Assembly: GCA_017626395.1 (NCBI GenBank)
Contig: JAGAIU010000037.1
Location: forward strand, 1-58,422
Reading direction: 5' to 3'
Source: Clostridia bacterium
GTDB taxonomy: Bacteria > Bacillota > Clostridia > TANB77 > CAG-465
Length of the DNA: 58,422 nt
Under the pieces are notes generated by a model that saw only the letters and a list, made by a program, of their open reading frames with translations, ran no database searches and was not told the DNA's origin. Shown here piece after piece: positions 18,144 to 26,154 of the stretch. The first letter of the stretch is position 1; each line of letters begins with the position of its first letter. Both the position numbers and the translations under genes were made by a program.

Positions 18144-18785
18144 TTATCCATTATATTTTGTATTATATCCAGGATTTTCTTCTGGTCTATATGCATTTGG
18201 ATATTCAATATCTGTTTGTATATCTAAAACTATTTTTTGTAATCTAGAATATACTTCTTGTGGATTTTCTATATCAAAAAAAGTATGGCTAACTCTTCTT
18301 ACATTTTCTCCTGCTACATATGCACCCAAGTCCAAAGTAACATCTCCCACTCCAAGCAATCTATCAAGAATACCAACATGAAGATTAACATTTTTTATAT
18401 CTTTGTAATATACTGTTTGGTAATTCATATTTACAAATCCAGATTGCATTACTATTCTCTTATCTGTAACATAATAATTAGTATTTTTCCATCTTTTTCC
18501 TGCTGTTAAAACATTGCTAAGCCATATCCATACCGGGAATAAATGAATTGCAAAAAATGGAATCATAAATCCATAAATCATTGTTGGCATATCACTTTTT
18601 AATATGTTAGCTATAAAGAAGCCGTCAATTACTCCCCATAATAGAGCTATTGGTAGCATACCAAGTACACTATTTAAAACAAACGCACCTTTTTTAGGCT
18701 TACCACTCCATAAAACACTTTCTCCAGGTAGTATAGGATCACTATAATCTACTTCATTTCCACCTATTTTTGTATATTTAGACAT
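18144..18785 (-). CDS. Membrane protein with bacterial PH (bPH2/YdbS-like) domain
   Basis: 213 residues. After LPGESVLWSGKPKKGAF there are two membrane segments. A C-terminal domain containing NTNYYVTDKRIVMQSGF, QTVYYKDIKNVNLHVG and LDRLLGVGDVTLDLG then follows, the classic signature of the bacterial PH-like domain (formerly DUF304). Family members sit in the cytoplasmic membrane and are poorly understood. The start at MSKYTKIGG follows AAAGGAGGAAGG. The tail is polar and Tyr/Pro-rich (YRPEENPGYNTKYNG). It diverges from the zinc-ribbon gene at 18973. Confidence 0.85.
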   Translation of the reverse strand: MSKYTKIGGNEVDYSDPILPGESVLWSGKPKKGAFVLNSVLGMLPIALLWGVIDGFFIANILKSDMPTMIYGFMIPFFAIHLFPVWIWLSNVLTAGKRWKNTNYYVTDKRIVMQSGFVNMNYQTVYYKDIKNVNLHVGILDRLLGVGDVTLDLGAYVAGENVRRVSHTFFDIENPQEVYSRLQKIVLDIQTDIEYPNAYRPEENPGYNTKYNG

Positions 18786-18891
18786 ATACCTTCCTCCTTT
18801 ATTGATTATACTTAAATTGTAGCACAACTTAAATAAATTGTATACTTGAAAATTCACTTTTAATGTTAAATTTTAAATAACTACACATAGA

Positions 18892-18921
18892 TTGACTTTT
18901 TTATAAAATTTAAAGTATAAT
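18892..18921 (+). promoter_or_regulatory. Sigma-A promoter of the zinc-ribbon membrane protein gene
   Basis: -35 TTGACT (18892-18897), 18-bp spacer, -10 TATAAT (18916-18921), about 50 bases before the start codon. Confidence 0.7.
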
Positions 18922-18972
18922 TTTATTATGTATAAGTTTATATAAAAAATCTATTTTAAGCGAGGTGATATA

Positions 18973-19536
18973 ATGTTTTGTGGAAAATGTGGTGCTAGAA
19001 ACATAGATAGCAATTCTTTTTGTACCAACTGTGGTTCATCATTAAAAAATGAAAATTCTATAGATTATACACTTAGTAACTTTGAAACAGGCAACCCTAT
19101 TATTTCTGGGGATTCTAAAAAAGCTAATTATACTAATACTTATCAAACAAAAAGAAAGGACGGAACAATTTGGTTAGATATACTTTCTTTCCTTTGGCTA
19201 ATTGCTGGTATTTTTTCTTTAGTAACTGGTGTTTCAAACATTACCGAAAGTAGTATGTTAGTTAAATATACTGCACTTCTTAACATTGTTAGCGGAATAT
19301 TTAATGTTATTTCTTGGTATTTTATATATAATAGGAAAAGTTTAGGATACTCGTTTTTTATTGCTTTACCAATTCTAAATGTATCTCTTTCATATTTAAC
19401 TGTTTTAATACCTAACATTTATTATGAAATGGATATAAGTATTCCATTTTTAGTAGGATATATATTGGGCTTAATTATATGGATGCTTCCTAACATAAGT
19501 TATATTCGTAAAAGAAAACATCTATTTAATGATTAA
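18973..19536 (+). CDS. Zinc-ribbon membrane protein
   Basis: One of the few plus-strand genes. The N-terminus MFCGKCGARNIDSNSFCTNCG is a short zinc ribbon with two CxxC pairs (given here as residues 1-21). It is followed by a polar linker and four hydrophobic segments making a small membrane domain (ILSFLWLIAGIFSLVTGV and later segments). Zinc-ribbon/membrane proteins of this sort are common in Bacillota and mostly uncharacterised. GAGGTGA lies before the ATG, an upstream consensus promoter is present, and an excellent terminator follows. Confidence 0.82.
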   Translation: MFCGKCGARNIDSNSFCTNCGSSLKNENSIDYTLSNFETGNPIISGDSKKANYTNTYQTKRKDGTIWLDILSFLWLIAGIFSLVTGVSNITESSMLVKYTALLNIVSGIFNVISWYFIYNRKSLGYSFFIALPILNVSLSYLTVLIPNIYYEMDISIPFLVGYILGLIIWMLPNISYIRKRKHLFND

Positions 19537-19543
19537 AAAAGAA

Positions 19544-19580
19544 CTAGTTTTGAAAATACAATTCAAAACTAGCTTTTTAT
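19544..19580 (+). terminator. Terminator of the zinc-ribbon membrane protein gene
   Basis: 11-bp stem CTAGTTTTGAA (19544-19554) / TTCAAAACTAG (19562-19572) followed by CTTTTTAT. It also faces the convergent DUF2085 gene. Confidence 0.85.
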
Positions 19581-19584
19581 TTAC

Positions 19585-19956
19585 TTATATTATAACTTGT
19601 TTAACTAATTCTATTAAAATAATAAATATATAATAGTATATAAAAGTAAGGCCTATTCCACCTGATATTCCAGTTAATAACCTTCTAATATTATTTGATT
19701 CTAATATTTTAACATATTGAATAAACCAGTCTAATCCCATTATTAATAATAAAATAAAACTGCATATAATGTTAAGCTTTATATTTAATATTATCAGAAT
19801 TATGCTAATTAATTCTCCTATCAAAACGCCTGTACATCTTGCACATACTGGAAATTGATAACCTCTAAAAGAAAAACTTCTTTCTTCCATTTGATGACAG
19901 CCCATTCTATGACCAAAGTTCATCAATTTAATCCAAGTTTTATCCTTCTTATTCAT
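19585..19956 (-). CDS. DUF2085 membrane protein
   Basis: 123 residues. The motif MGCHQMEERSFSF-RGYQFPVCARCTG, with its conserved Cys, His and Arg residues, identifies DUF2085, a small predicted metal-binding membrane family of unknown function. Three hydrophobic segments follow. The start at MNKKDKTW is chosen because GGAGAG is 5 bases upstream and the ATG overlaps the stop of the upstream zinc-ribbon gene (TAATG), suggesting coupled translation. Confidence 0.85.
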   Translation of the reverse strand: MNKKDKTWIKLMNFGHRMGCHQMEERSFSFRGYQFPVCARCTGVLIGELISIILIILNIKLNIICSFILLLIMGLDWFIQYVKILESNNIRRLLTGISGGIGLTFIYYYIFIILIELVKQVII

Positions 19957-20165
19957 TATGCTCTCCATTTTTTCCCGCAATTATTACATACCCAATAATT
20001 TATATTATTTGTTTGTCTTCCTTCACCGCAAGCACCACATAAAATACCAATAGGTCCTAATAATACAGCTCCACATAACCCTTTTGAAGCTGAAAAATCT
20101 TTTCCATATGTTTGTACTTCATTTATTATTTGACAATTCTCACTTCCACATTTTGAACATCTCAT
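19956..20165 (-). CDS. Small zinc-ribbon protein
   Basis: 69 residues with two cysteine pairs: CSKCGSENC near the N-terminus and VCNNCGKKW at the C-terminus. A Gly-rich hydrophobic stretch (GAVLLGPIGILCGACGEG) lies between them. The pattern fits small TM2-like or zinc-finger proteins of unknown role. The start at MRCSKCG is preferred because GAGGG lies about 8 bases upstream. It is cotranscribed with the DUF2085 gene from a promoter at 20197-20225. Confidence 0.75.
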   Translation of the reverse strand: MRCSKCGSENCQIINEVQTYGKDFSASKGLCGAVLLGPIGILCGACGEGRQTNNINYWVCNNCGKKWRA

Positions 20166-20196
20166 ATTTAATTCCCTCATTTCTTTTTATATATTT

Positions 20197-20225
20197 ACTA
20201 TACAATATTTGAATAAGAATTTCAA
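20197..20225 (-). promoter_or_regulatory. Sigma-A promoter of the zinc-ribbon/DUF2085 operon
   Basis: -35 TTGAAA (20220-20225), 17-bp spacer, -10 TATAGT (20197-20202) on the minus strand, just below the tRNA terminator. Confidence 0.65.
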
Positions 20226-20230
20226 GAAAA

Positions 20231-20270
20231 GACTGGTATAAATAAAAAAATACCAGTCATCAGACTGGTA
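20231..20270 (-). terminator. Terminator of the five-gene tRNA operon
   Basis: Stem GACTGGTAT (20231-20239) / ATACCAGTC (20250-20258) followed by TTTTCTT on the minus strand. A third copy GACTGGTA at 20263-20270 allows an alternative pairing. Confidence 0.8.
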
Positions 20271-20311
20271 AATACTTAACTATCAATGTTCTTTTCGAAC
20301 ATTTTTCTTTC

Positions 20312-20385
20312 TGGAGGCGACTATCAGATTCGAACTGATGGTCAGGCTTTTGCAGAGCCGTGCCTTACCACTTGGCTAAGTCGCC
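20312..20385 (-). tRNA. tRNA-Cys (GCA)
   Basis: Complete cloverleaf with acceptor GGCGACT/AGTCGCC, anticodon loop CTGCAAA giving GCA, TTCGAAT T-loop, U73 and an encoded CCA (20312-20314). Last gene of the Val-Asp-Phe-Gly-Cys operon. Confidence 0.96.
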
Positions 20386-20433
20386 ATTACTAAATTATAT
20401 TCAAATGATTCATATTTATTCCTAAATATAAAA

Positions 20434-20509
20434 TGGAGCGGGAAACGGGGCTCAAACCCGCGACCTCTGCCTTGGCAAGGCAGCGCTCTATCAACTGAGC
20501 TATTCCCGC
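20434..20509 (-). tRNA. tRNA-Gly (GCC)
   Basis: Cloverleaf with acceptor GCGGGAA/TTCCCGC, anticodon loop TTGCCAA giving GCC, and an encoded CCA. A second copy with the same sequence lies at 23041-23116. Confidence 0.96.
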
Positions 20510-20519
20510 AAGTATATTT

Positions 20520-20595
20520 TGGTGGTCAGAGAGGGAATCGAACCCCCGACACGGGGATTTTCAGTCCCCTGCTCTACCAACTGAGCTATCTGACC
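20520..20595 (-). tRNA. tRNA-Phe (GAA)
   Basis: Acceptor GGTCAGA/TCTGACC, anticodon loop CTGAAAA giving GAA, encoded CCA. Duplicate at 28944-29019. Confidence 0.96.
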
Positions 20596-20604
20596 AAAAA
20601 AATA

Positions 20605-20681
20605 TGGCGACCTGAATGGGGCTCGAACCCACGACCTCTAGCGTGACAGGCTAGCGTTCTAACCAACTGAACTACCAGGCC
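20605..20681 (-). tRNA. tRNA-Asp (GTC)
   Basis: Acceptor GGCCTGG with its partner, anticodon loop CTGTCAC giving GTC, GTTCGAG T-loop, encoded CCA; 77 bases. Duplicate at 29044-29120. Confidence 0.95.
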
Positions 20682-20689
20682 AAAAAAAG

Positions 20690-20765
20690 TGGTGGGCACT
20701 ACAGGGCTCGAACCTGTGACCCCCTGCTTGTAAGGCAGATGCTCTCCCAACTGAGCTAAGCGCCC
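20690..20765 (-). tRNA. tRNA-Val (TAC)
   Basis: Acceptor GGGCGCT/AGTGCCC, anticodon loop CTTACAA giving TAC, encoded CCA. First gene of the operon; duplicate at 29141-29216. Confidence 0.95.
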
Positions 20766-20772
20766 ACTCATC

Positions 20773-20813
20773 TTGACATGTATTATTATACCTAATGATG
20801 TTTAGTTTGTCAA
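20773..20813 (-). promoter_or_regulatory. Consensus promoter of the five-gene tRNA operon, inside a TTGACA/TGTCAA dyad
   Basis: -35 TTGACA (20808-20813), 17-bp spacer, -10 TATAAT (20785-20790), both perfect. A reverse copy of TTGACA lies at 20773-20778 between the start point and the tRNA, 35 bp from the -35 box. The second tRNA operon has the same layout. Confidence 0.85.
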
Positions 20814-20850
20814 TACTTTTTGTTAAAAAAATCTAACTCTATGGATAGAA

Positions 20851-20883
20851 AAAACACTATAACGATTTTATGTCATTATAGTG
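20851..20883 (-). terminator. Terminator of the 20894-21925 gene
   Basis: Stem CACTATAA (20855-20862) / TTATAGTG (20876-20883) followed by six U on the minus strand. Confidence 0.8.
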
Positions 20884-20893
20884 CTTTTCTTAG

Positions 20894-21925
20894 CTATTTC
20901 AAGTATTTTATATTATGAAAATCTATTATGTTATCAGCAAGTTCTTCTTTCTTTGTACTAATCTTTATTGAGGTAGTATCCTCTCCACTATCAACAGATA
21001 AATATCCTTCTTTTAAGAAGACAATATCATCTATTTCAGTTTCTGAATTAAATATATATTTACTGCTTCCAGATTTTATTATTTGCATTATACTTTTTCT
21101 ATCATTTGTTAAATAAATATATTCAGATGAGTTATATGGTATAAAATATGTATTATTTTTTACTGAATTATAAATTTCTCCAGTATAAAAGTTATATACA
21201 TTTTTAAATATATTTTCATCATCATATTGTACATCATATATTAATCTATTTCTTTCGTAATAACTATAGTAGTATATTTCATTTACATTTTGAGCAATTT
21301 GAGTTTCAGTATTTTGCATATCTTCTTTTAGTAAATTACCTTGCTTAACAAAATATATTTCATCATTTTTTATTACGAAATTTTTAGCTGTTATATCATT
21401 TTCTAATTCTTCTACATCTCCATTGCTATATTTTAAAAGTTTAGCATCTGAAATAAAGAACATTTCTCCTTCATATACTTCAAAAGAATCTACTTTGCAA
21501 TTTAGATTTATTGAGTTTTCTATAGTATATTCACCTGCATTTAAAGGTATTACAGATACTACACCACTTTCTTTTTCAAGTAAGTATAATTTTGCATCAT
21601 TATATAAATAATCATATTCTTTTTGTGGATCTATTTGAATTATATTTATTACATTATTTCTGTTTTTTATTGCAACAAGCTTATCTTCAACTATAGCAAA
21701 AGCATAAATTCCATTTAGTTCAGAATTGATTTTATCATATTCTGAAATCATCATGTCTTCTTCATCTAAATGAGTTATATATTGCTTACCTTCATCTTCT
21801 TCAACTTTTCTATTTTCCATATAGTTTATTGTAAAAATAGCAGCCACCGCAATAATTAAAACAACTATAATTATTGTTATTATACTCTTTCTTCTTTTTA
21901 CTTTACCTTTACTTCCTTTTCTCAT
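20894..21925 (-). CDS. Membrane-anchored beta-propeller-like protein (DUF5050-like)
   Basis: 343 residues. A basic N-terminus (MRKGSKGKVKRRKS) and a single membrane segment (IITIIIVVLIIAVAAIFTI) precede an outside domain. That domain is built of repeated short strands such as GIYAFAIVEDKLVAI, KLYLLEKESGVVSV, EMFFISDAKLLKY and EIYFVKQGNLL. The repeats match the pattern of DUF5050-type propeller domains. The protein at 35.8-37 kb has the same plan. The start is placed at a GAGGGAG-preceded ATG. A possible promoter TTGCAT-17-TATTAT overlaps the preceding terminator. The function is unknown, perhaps binding at the cell surface. Confidence 0.65.
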   Translation of the reverse strand: MRKGSKGKVKRRKSIITIIIVVLIIAVAAIFTINYMENRKVEEDEGKQYITHLDEEDMMISEYDKINSELNGIYAFAIVEDKLVAIKNRNNVINIIQIDPQKEYDYLYNDAKLYLLEKESGVVSVIPLNAGEYTIENSINLNCKVDSFEVYEGEMFFISDAKLLKYSNGDVEELENDITAKNFVIKNDEIYFVKQGNLLKEDMQNTETQIAQNVNEIYYYSYYERNRLIYDVQYDDENIFKNVYNFYTGEIYNSVKNNTYFIPYNSSEYIYLTNDRKSIMQIIKSGSSKYIFNSETEIDDIVFLKEGYLSVDSGEDTTSIKISTKKEELADNIIDFHNIKYLK

Positions 21926-21975
21926 TACATCTCCCTCATATTTAGATAATAACATTAAGCAAAAAAAAATGCAAT

Positions 21976-22009
21976 AAAAAAGAACCCATATAAAAAATAT
22001 GTGTTCTTT
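21976..22009 (-). terminator. Terminator of the 22018-22908 gene
   Basis: AAAGAAC (21979-21985) pairs with GTTCTTT (22003-22009) around an ATAT/ATAT inner stem; a U-run follows on the minus strand. Confidence 0.8.
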
Positions 22010-22017
22010 GTATAATT

Positions 22018-22908
22018 TTATTTAGAATAACAATAAGCTGAATCTAAGTCTCCGGATACATTTAAATTATCTATAAAATCACTTCCATAAAATATAGCTG
22101 AACCTAGACCAGTTCCACCACCAATAGAGGCCTCTCTACTTATTAAATAATCTACAATATAGTAATCTGTACCTTTTATCTTTATTACTATTGCTTTATG
22201 AACAGCATTAGGCTCATCATCATATAATTTTAAAGCTGTTTTATTTTTTTCATAATTATCAGCTTTATAAATCTCTTCAACAATTTTAATATCTATTTCC
22301 GAAAGTGAAGGATCATCATATTCACTTGTTACTACTATCTCTCCACTCTCGTTTTCTTCAACATTATAATAATAAAAATCTACATTCTTTCCAGACTCTC
22401 TTTTAAAGCTTTCACCTATGCTAATTTCTTTACAAGAAGTTTCATTTATTGCAACTTTAGTATTTTCAGATATAACAATACCATTTTGATAGTTAAAAGT
22501 TAATACTAAATTGCAATTATTAAGTATGTTTATTTCATAGAAATATCCCGCTAAAGCCATAATTATTGGAATAACAATTAAAATTATCCAGTAAAATTTT
22601 AAAAAAGTATTGTTAGTATCTTTCATTTCTTTTTTCTTTAATTTAACAATATCAATTATAATCCCTATAATTAATACTATTGAATCTATACCTGCAGTAA
22701 GCAAATAGAAAAGTACTTCCAATCCAGTATCAATTTCAAAATAACCTGGTAATGCATATATGCTCATATAAAAATATATTATAAAAAACAAACTTGCTAT
22801 AAGATTATTTTTACATACGCTTTTATTTTTAGTTTTTATTGAACTTATAAGTAATATAATTGATATTACATAGATAAATATTCTACTTAAACTAAGTATA
22901 CTATACAT
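22018..22908 (-). CDS. Multi-pass membrane protein with extracytoplasmic domain, unknown
   Basis: 296 residues. Four hydrophobic segments lie in the first 140 residues, followed by an outside domain of about 155 residues with alternating strands (KAIVIKIKGTDYYIVDYLI) and a Gly-rich loop (EASIGGGTGLGSAIF). I do not recognise a family. The ATG at 22908 is chosen because AGAGGTG is 6 bases upstream; a GTG three codons earlier falls inside that site. It is a single-gene unit with its own terminator. Confidence 0.72.
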   Translation of the reverse strand: MYSILSLSRIFIYVISIILLISSIKTKNKSVCKNNLIASLFFIIYFYMSIYALPGYFEIDTGLEVLFYLLTAGIDSIVLIIGIIIDIVKLKKKEMKDTNNTFLKFYWIILIVIPIIMALAGYFYEINILNNCNLVLTFNYQNGIVISENTKVAINETSCKEISIGESFKRESGKNVDFYYYNVEENESGEIVVTSEYDDPSLSEIDIKIVEEIYKADNYEKNKTALKLYDDEPNAVHKAIVIKIKGTDYYIVDYLISREASIGGGTGLGSAIFYGSDFIDNLNVSGDLDSAYCYSK

Positions 22909-23019
22909 TTTATTCACCTCTATAATCTGTGTCTTTCTTAGTATAGTATATTATATAATTAAAAGTTTGTCCACAGGATATAGTTTTACTTCAACACAAT
23001 TTTGGGCAAAAAAAAATAA

Positions 23020-23040
23020 CCATATTTCAGGTTAATTTAA
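23020..23040 (-). terminator. Probable terminator after the lone tRNA-Gly
   Basis: A short stem TAACC/GGTTA after the CCA end is followed by nine U on the minus strand (near 23009-23035). The stem is only 5 bp, so efficiency is uncertain. Confidence 0.5.
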
Positions 23041-23116
23041 TGGAGCGGGAAACGGGGCTCAAACCCGCGACCTCTGCCTTGGCAAGGCAGCGCTCTATCA
23101 ACTGAGCTATTCCCGC
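23041..23116 (-). tRNA. tRNA-Gly (GCC), second copy
   Basis: Same 76-base sequence as the gene at 20434-20509, including the encoded CCA. It is a single-gene transcription unit. Confidence 0.96.
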
Positions 23117-23135
23117 AAATTTTTGATGCATCATT

Positions 23136-23164
23136 ATTATACTCCAAATTATACTATTTGTAAA
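23136..23164 (-). promoter_or_regulatory. Sigma-A promoter of the lone tRNA-Gly
   Basis: -35 TTTACA (23159-23164), 17-bp spacer, -10 TATAAT (23136-23141) on the minus strand. Confidence 0.75.
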
Positions 23165-23205
23165 TATAATTTTTAATATTTTTTCATAATAATGCATCAC
23201 ATTTT

Positions 23206-24045
23206 TTAATTAAGTGTTATATCTATTTTACCAACTCCACCTTCAACTTCTATTAAGTCTACTCCTGTGCCATATGTTTGTGAATCTGAATAACTTTGTC
23301 CATTAATTTTAATGTCGCCAAGTCCTTTTTCTATTCTTATTTTACTTGCATCTTCACTAAAATCATTTAAAGTTATATTTCCATTTCCTACACCACATTC
23401 AAATTTAGAGTTTCCAGTTAAATATGTAGTTATATTATAATCTCCAACACCAGCTTCAAAACTCAAACTGTTAATTACTGAATTTCTTATATCTAACTTA
23501 CCTACTCCTGCTTCTATATCTGCTTTTGTTTTAGCATCCATAAAATCTACTTCTAAATTACCCACACCTATAGATAATTCAATTATATTTGATTCTAAAG
23601 ATTCTATATATGTTTTTCCTACACCTGTTTCAACATCTACAGTTTCAAATACATATCCTTCTGGAATATATATAGTTATATTAGAGTCAACGTTTGAATT
23701 AATTGTAATATTTGATTTTGTTTTTTCTTTTATAATTAACTTACCATTTTCAACTTGTGCTGAAAATTTATCTGTTACATTATTTGCTTCAACTGCTAAT
23801 TTATCTGACTTTAAAATATTAAGCTCTGCAATACTAGATTCTATGTCTAAACTAGTTACTTGCTCAACATCATAATTTTCGGAAAAATTTACAAGCTCTG
23901 TTTCATCTATTGTAAATATATCTGTTATAAAGTTTATTCCAGATATTGCTGCGATAACACTAATTATTCCAGAAACAATACTAAAAATTATAAATACTGC
24001 AAGAGCTATTGCTAATGCTTTAATTATCTTTTGAAATGTACTCAT
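23206..24045 (-). CDS. DUF4097-type beta-repeat membrane protein
   Basis: 279 residues. An N-terminal membrane segment (ALAIALAVFIIFSIVSGIIS) is followed by a solenoid of short repeats in which GVG recurs at regular spacing (VETGVGKTYIE, LSIGVGNLEVD, IEAGVGKLDIR, FEAGVGDYNIT, FECGVGNGNIT, VEGGVGKIDIT). This is the DUF4097 adhesin-like repeat often paired with LiaF-type proteins. The start codon overlaps the LiaF-like stop by one base (TAATG), so the two are translationally coupled. A role in envelope-stress sensing is likely by context. Confidence 0.85.
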   Translation of the reverse strand: MSTFQKIIKALAIALAVFIIFSIVSGIISVIAAISGINFITDIFTIDETELVNFSENYDVEQVTSLDIESSIAELNILKSDKLAVEANNVTDKFSAQVENGKLIIKEKTKSNITINSNVDSNITIYIPEGYVFETVDVETGVGKTYIESLESNIIELSIGVGNLEVDFMDAKTKADIEAGVGKLDIRNSVINSLSFEAGVGDYNITTYLTGNSKFECGVGNGNITLNDFSEDASKIRIEKGLGDIKINGQSYSDSQTYGTGVDLIEVEGGVGKIDITLN

Positions 24046-24722
24046 TATTCTATCTCAACTCCTCCAAATAATGCTAAACTATCGATATATATAGTTGGTC
24101 TTCCTTTTGTATTTGTATTTCTAACTTTGTTTGAAGTGCCACCAAATATCCCAGTAGATTTTACTTTTACATTAACATCTCTTGGTACTCTTATATCTAT
24201 AGATGCAAATATTGCACTTGCTTTTATCACTCTATCTTCTGTAATATCGCAATTTGAAATATCAAAATCTACACTTCCAAATGTAGCATCTAAATTAGCA
24301 TTTTTAAATTCATTACCTTCAAGTCTTACTTTATTTTCAGAAAATGTTGCAGCATAAATTTCAGTTCCATCTGGAGTTATTTCTTGAATCTTTTTAGTTA
24401 ATTTACTATTTATTGTATCTTTAAATATTATACTTACTCCAATACCTACTAGTATAACTGGGAATATTAATTTTAGTATAAATCCAAATGATATAATATC
24501 TCTTGCTGCAAGTAGCAAAGCAACTCCTATAAGTAAAGCTACATAGTTTCCTACATCTTTTGGCTTTTTAACAATTTCAATTATACTTGGAACAATAATA
24601 AATAATGTCCACCATCCTTTGAAGAATATATTTATGTTTGCTATACCTAGAGCATTTATTCCCCAGATAATACCAAGAACTATAAATACTAACCCCCATA
24701 ATATATTACTTGTCTTTTTCAT
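24045..24722 (-). CDS. LiaF-like membrane protein
   Basis: 225 residues. Four hydrophobic segments lie at the N-terminus (LWGLVFIVLGIIWGINALGI onward). They are followed by a beta-strand domain with GTEIYAATFSENKVRLEG, LDATFGSVDFDISNC, IFASIDIRVPRDVNVKVKS and the family-typical GIFGG motif. These features match LiaF, which in other Bacillota restrains the LiaRS cell-envelope stress system. No LiaRS genes are adjacent here. The start at MKKTSN follows AAAGGAG with 7-base spacing. Confidence 0.85.
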   Translation of the reverse strand: MKKTSNILWGLVFIVLGIIWGINALGIANINIFFKGWWTLFIIVPSIIEIVKKPKDVGNYVALLIGVALLLAARDIISFGFILKLIFPVILVGIGVSIIFKDTINSKLTKKIQEITPDGTEIYAATFSENKVRLEGNEFKNANLDATFGSVDFDISNCDITEDRVIKASAIFASIDIRVPRDVNVKVKSTGIFGGTSNKVRNTNTKGRPTIYIDSLALFGGVEIE

Positions 24723-24796
24723 ATTCATTCTCCTTTACTAACAATAATATTTTATCATTTTTATTTTATTATAACAATAAAATTTCCAAATATATG

Positions 24797-24828
24797 CAAA
24801 AAAGAACTCACTTTTCAGTAAGTTCTTT
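24797..24828 (-). terminator. Terminator of the prs-DUF1653 operon
   Basis: Stem AAAGAACT (24801-24808) / AGTTCTTT (24821-24828) followed by a U-run on the minus strand. Confidence 0.8.
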
Positions 24829-24836
24829 CCCTTAAA

Positions 24837-25061
24837 TTATCTATTACTTTTTATATCTTGAAGTTCAAATCTATATTTTTGACCATTTTTATTTACTTCA
24901 TCAAAAAACATATCATATGGTCTAATCCAAAGTTTTCCTTCCTCATATAATGATCTATAAATAATCATTTTTTCTCCTGTTTCAGAATGATATCCAACAT
25001 CTTCTACTAAATATAAATCCCCTTTATAATGTTTATATATTCTTTTTACTTGTACTTCCAT
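24837..25061 (-). CDS. DUF1653 protein
   Basis: 74 residues. The sequence YKHYKGDLYLVEDVGYHSETGE with YRSLYEEGKLWIRPYDMFF is the conserved DUF1653 pattern, a small fold with a YxHYKG...RPxxMF signature and unknown function. It starts 12 bases after prs and is in the same operon. Confidence 0.88.
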   Translation of the reverse strand: MEVQVKRIYKHYKGDLYLVEDVGYHSETGEKMIIYRSLYEEGKLWIRPYDMFFDEVNKNGQKYRFELQDIKSNR

Positions 25062-25072
25062 TTTTATCTCTC

Positions 25073-26011
25073 CTATCCTAGTATTTCTCCTAAAGGTCTT
25101 CCTTCATTTATTCTTTTTATTGATTCTGCAAAAAGTGGTGCTATAGATAATACTTTTATTTTATCTATTTTTTTATGTTCATCTAAAGGAATAGTGTTTG
25201 TCATAACCATTTCTTTTATTGGTGAATTTTGTATTCTTTCTACAGCATTTGCAGATAAAACTCCATGAGTACATCCTGCATAAATTTCTTTTGCACCAAA
25301 TTCTTCTAATATTCTTGCAGTCTCTATAATTGAACCTGCTGTATCTATTTCATCATCAAAGATAATAGCTTGCTTATCTTTTACATCTCCTATTACAGTT
25401 GTTGCAATTGCTCTATCATCATTTCCGTCTCTTCTTTTGTCTATCATTGCCATTGGACATCCAAAAAACTTAGAATATTTATATGCTTTTTTAGAACTTC
25501 CAGCATCTGTTGCAACAACAACCATATCTTTTAAGTTTTTACTTACAAAATACTCTTGTAATAATTTTTGTGCAGAGATTCTGTCACAGTTAATATTAAA
25601 GTATGCTTGAATTGCAGGATTGTGTAAATCACAAGTTATAACTCTAGTAGCACCAGCAGCTTCTAATATTTGTGCCATAAGCTTAGCTGTTACAGGTACT
25701 CTTGGTTGATCTTTTTTATCTGAACGAGAATAAATATAATATGGTAATACTACGTTTATTCTACCAGCAGATGCTCTTTTTAAAGCATCTATTGCTATTA
25801 AAAGTTCCATTACTCTTTCATTTACAGGTGGTTTAGTAGTTTGTACTATATATACGTCCTTATCTCTAACAGTTTCTAAAATTTGAACAAAAGTATTGTC
25901 ATTTTTAAATTTCATAACATTCATTTGTCCCAATGGTAACCCTAAATAATCACATATCTCCTTTGTAAAATCCTCTGCAGTTGTACAAGCAAAAATTTTA
26001 ATATCTTTCAT
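25073..26011 (-). CDS. prs: Ribose-phosphate pyrophosphokinase
   Basis: Makes PRPP from ribose 5-phosphate and ATP for nucleotide, histidine and tryptophan synthesis. Motifs present: the ATP site YSRSDKKDQPRVPVTAKL, the divalent-cation region CDLHNPAIQAYF, the catalytic loop VVATDAGSSKKAYKYSK, and the ribose phosphate loop IIFDDEIDTAGSI. The usual DLHAGQIQGFF reads DLHNPAIQAYF, an uncommon but seen variant. GGAGGAG precedes the ATG by 6 bases. It lies only about 25 bases after a terminator-like hairpin, so its expression probably depends on read-through. Confidence 0.95.
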   Translation of the reverse strand: MKDIKIFACTTAEDFTKEICDYLGLPLGQMNVMKFKNDNTFVQILETVRDKDVYIVQTTKPPVNERVMELLIAIDALKRASAGRINVVLPYYIYSRSDKKDQPRVPVTAKLMAQILEAAGATRVITCDLHNPAIQAYFNINCDRISAQKLLQEYFVSKNLKDMVVVATDAGSSKKAYKYSKFFGCPMAMIDKRRDGNDDRAIATTVIGDVKDKQAIIFDDEIDTAGSIIETARILEEFGAKEIYAGCTHGVLSANAVERIQNSPIKEMVMTNTIPLDEHKKIDKIKVLSIAPLFAESIKRINEGRPLGEILG

Positions 26012-26036
26012 CTTTCTCCTCCTTAAAAATTTATAT

Positions 26037-26085
26037 AAAAAGACCGTATAAGAATATGATATTATTTTACCCTTACACAGTCTTT
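26037..26085 (-). promoter_or_regulatory. Attenuator-like hairpin between leader ORF and prs
   Basis: A 14-bp stem forms between minus-strand AAAGACTGTGTAAG (26072-26085) and CTTATACGGTCTTT (26039-26052), with two G-U pairs and an A/U-rich loop, followed by UU-AUAUAA. The 5' arm contains the last codons of the leader ORF. Only about 25 bases separate it from the prs start, leaving no room for a promoter in between. Confidence 0.65.
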
Positions 26086-26130
26086 ATATCCGTATTTTAA
26101 AATTTTCTTCATTCTTAAACTAGTTTTCAT
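26062..26130 (-). CDS. 22-residue leader peptide upstream of prs
   Basis: Very small ORF starting MKTSLRMKKILKYGY and ending in CVRVK, with an excellent AAAAGGAG ribosome binding site 6 bases before the ATG and a consensus promoter 28 bases above it. Its last six codons form the 5' arm of the hairpin before prs. The strong translation signals and the position suggest a regulatory leader peptide. A short cationic protein with its own function is the alternative. Confidence 0.55.
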   Translation of the reverse strand: MKTSLRMKKILKYGYKDCVRVK

Positions 26131-26154
26131 TTTCTTCTCCTTTTAGAATACATC

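Noticed and set aside
20586..20771. 61-codon minus-strand frame over the first tRNA cluster
   Set aside because: It is simply tRNA sequence read as protein (the same peptide appears at 29010-29201 over the duplicate tRNAs).
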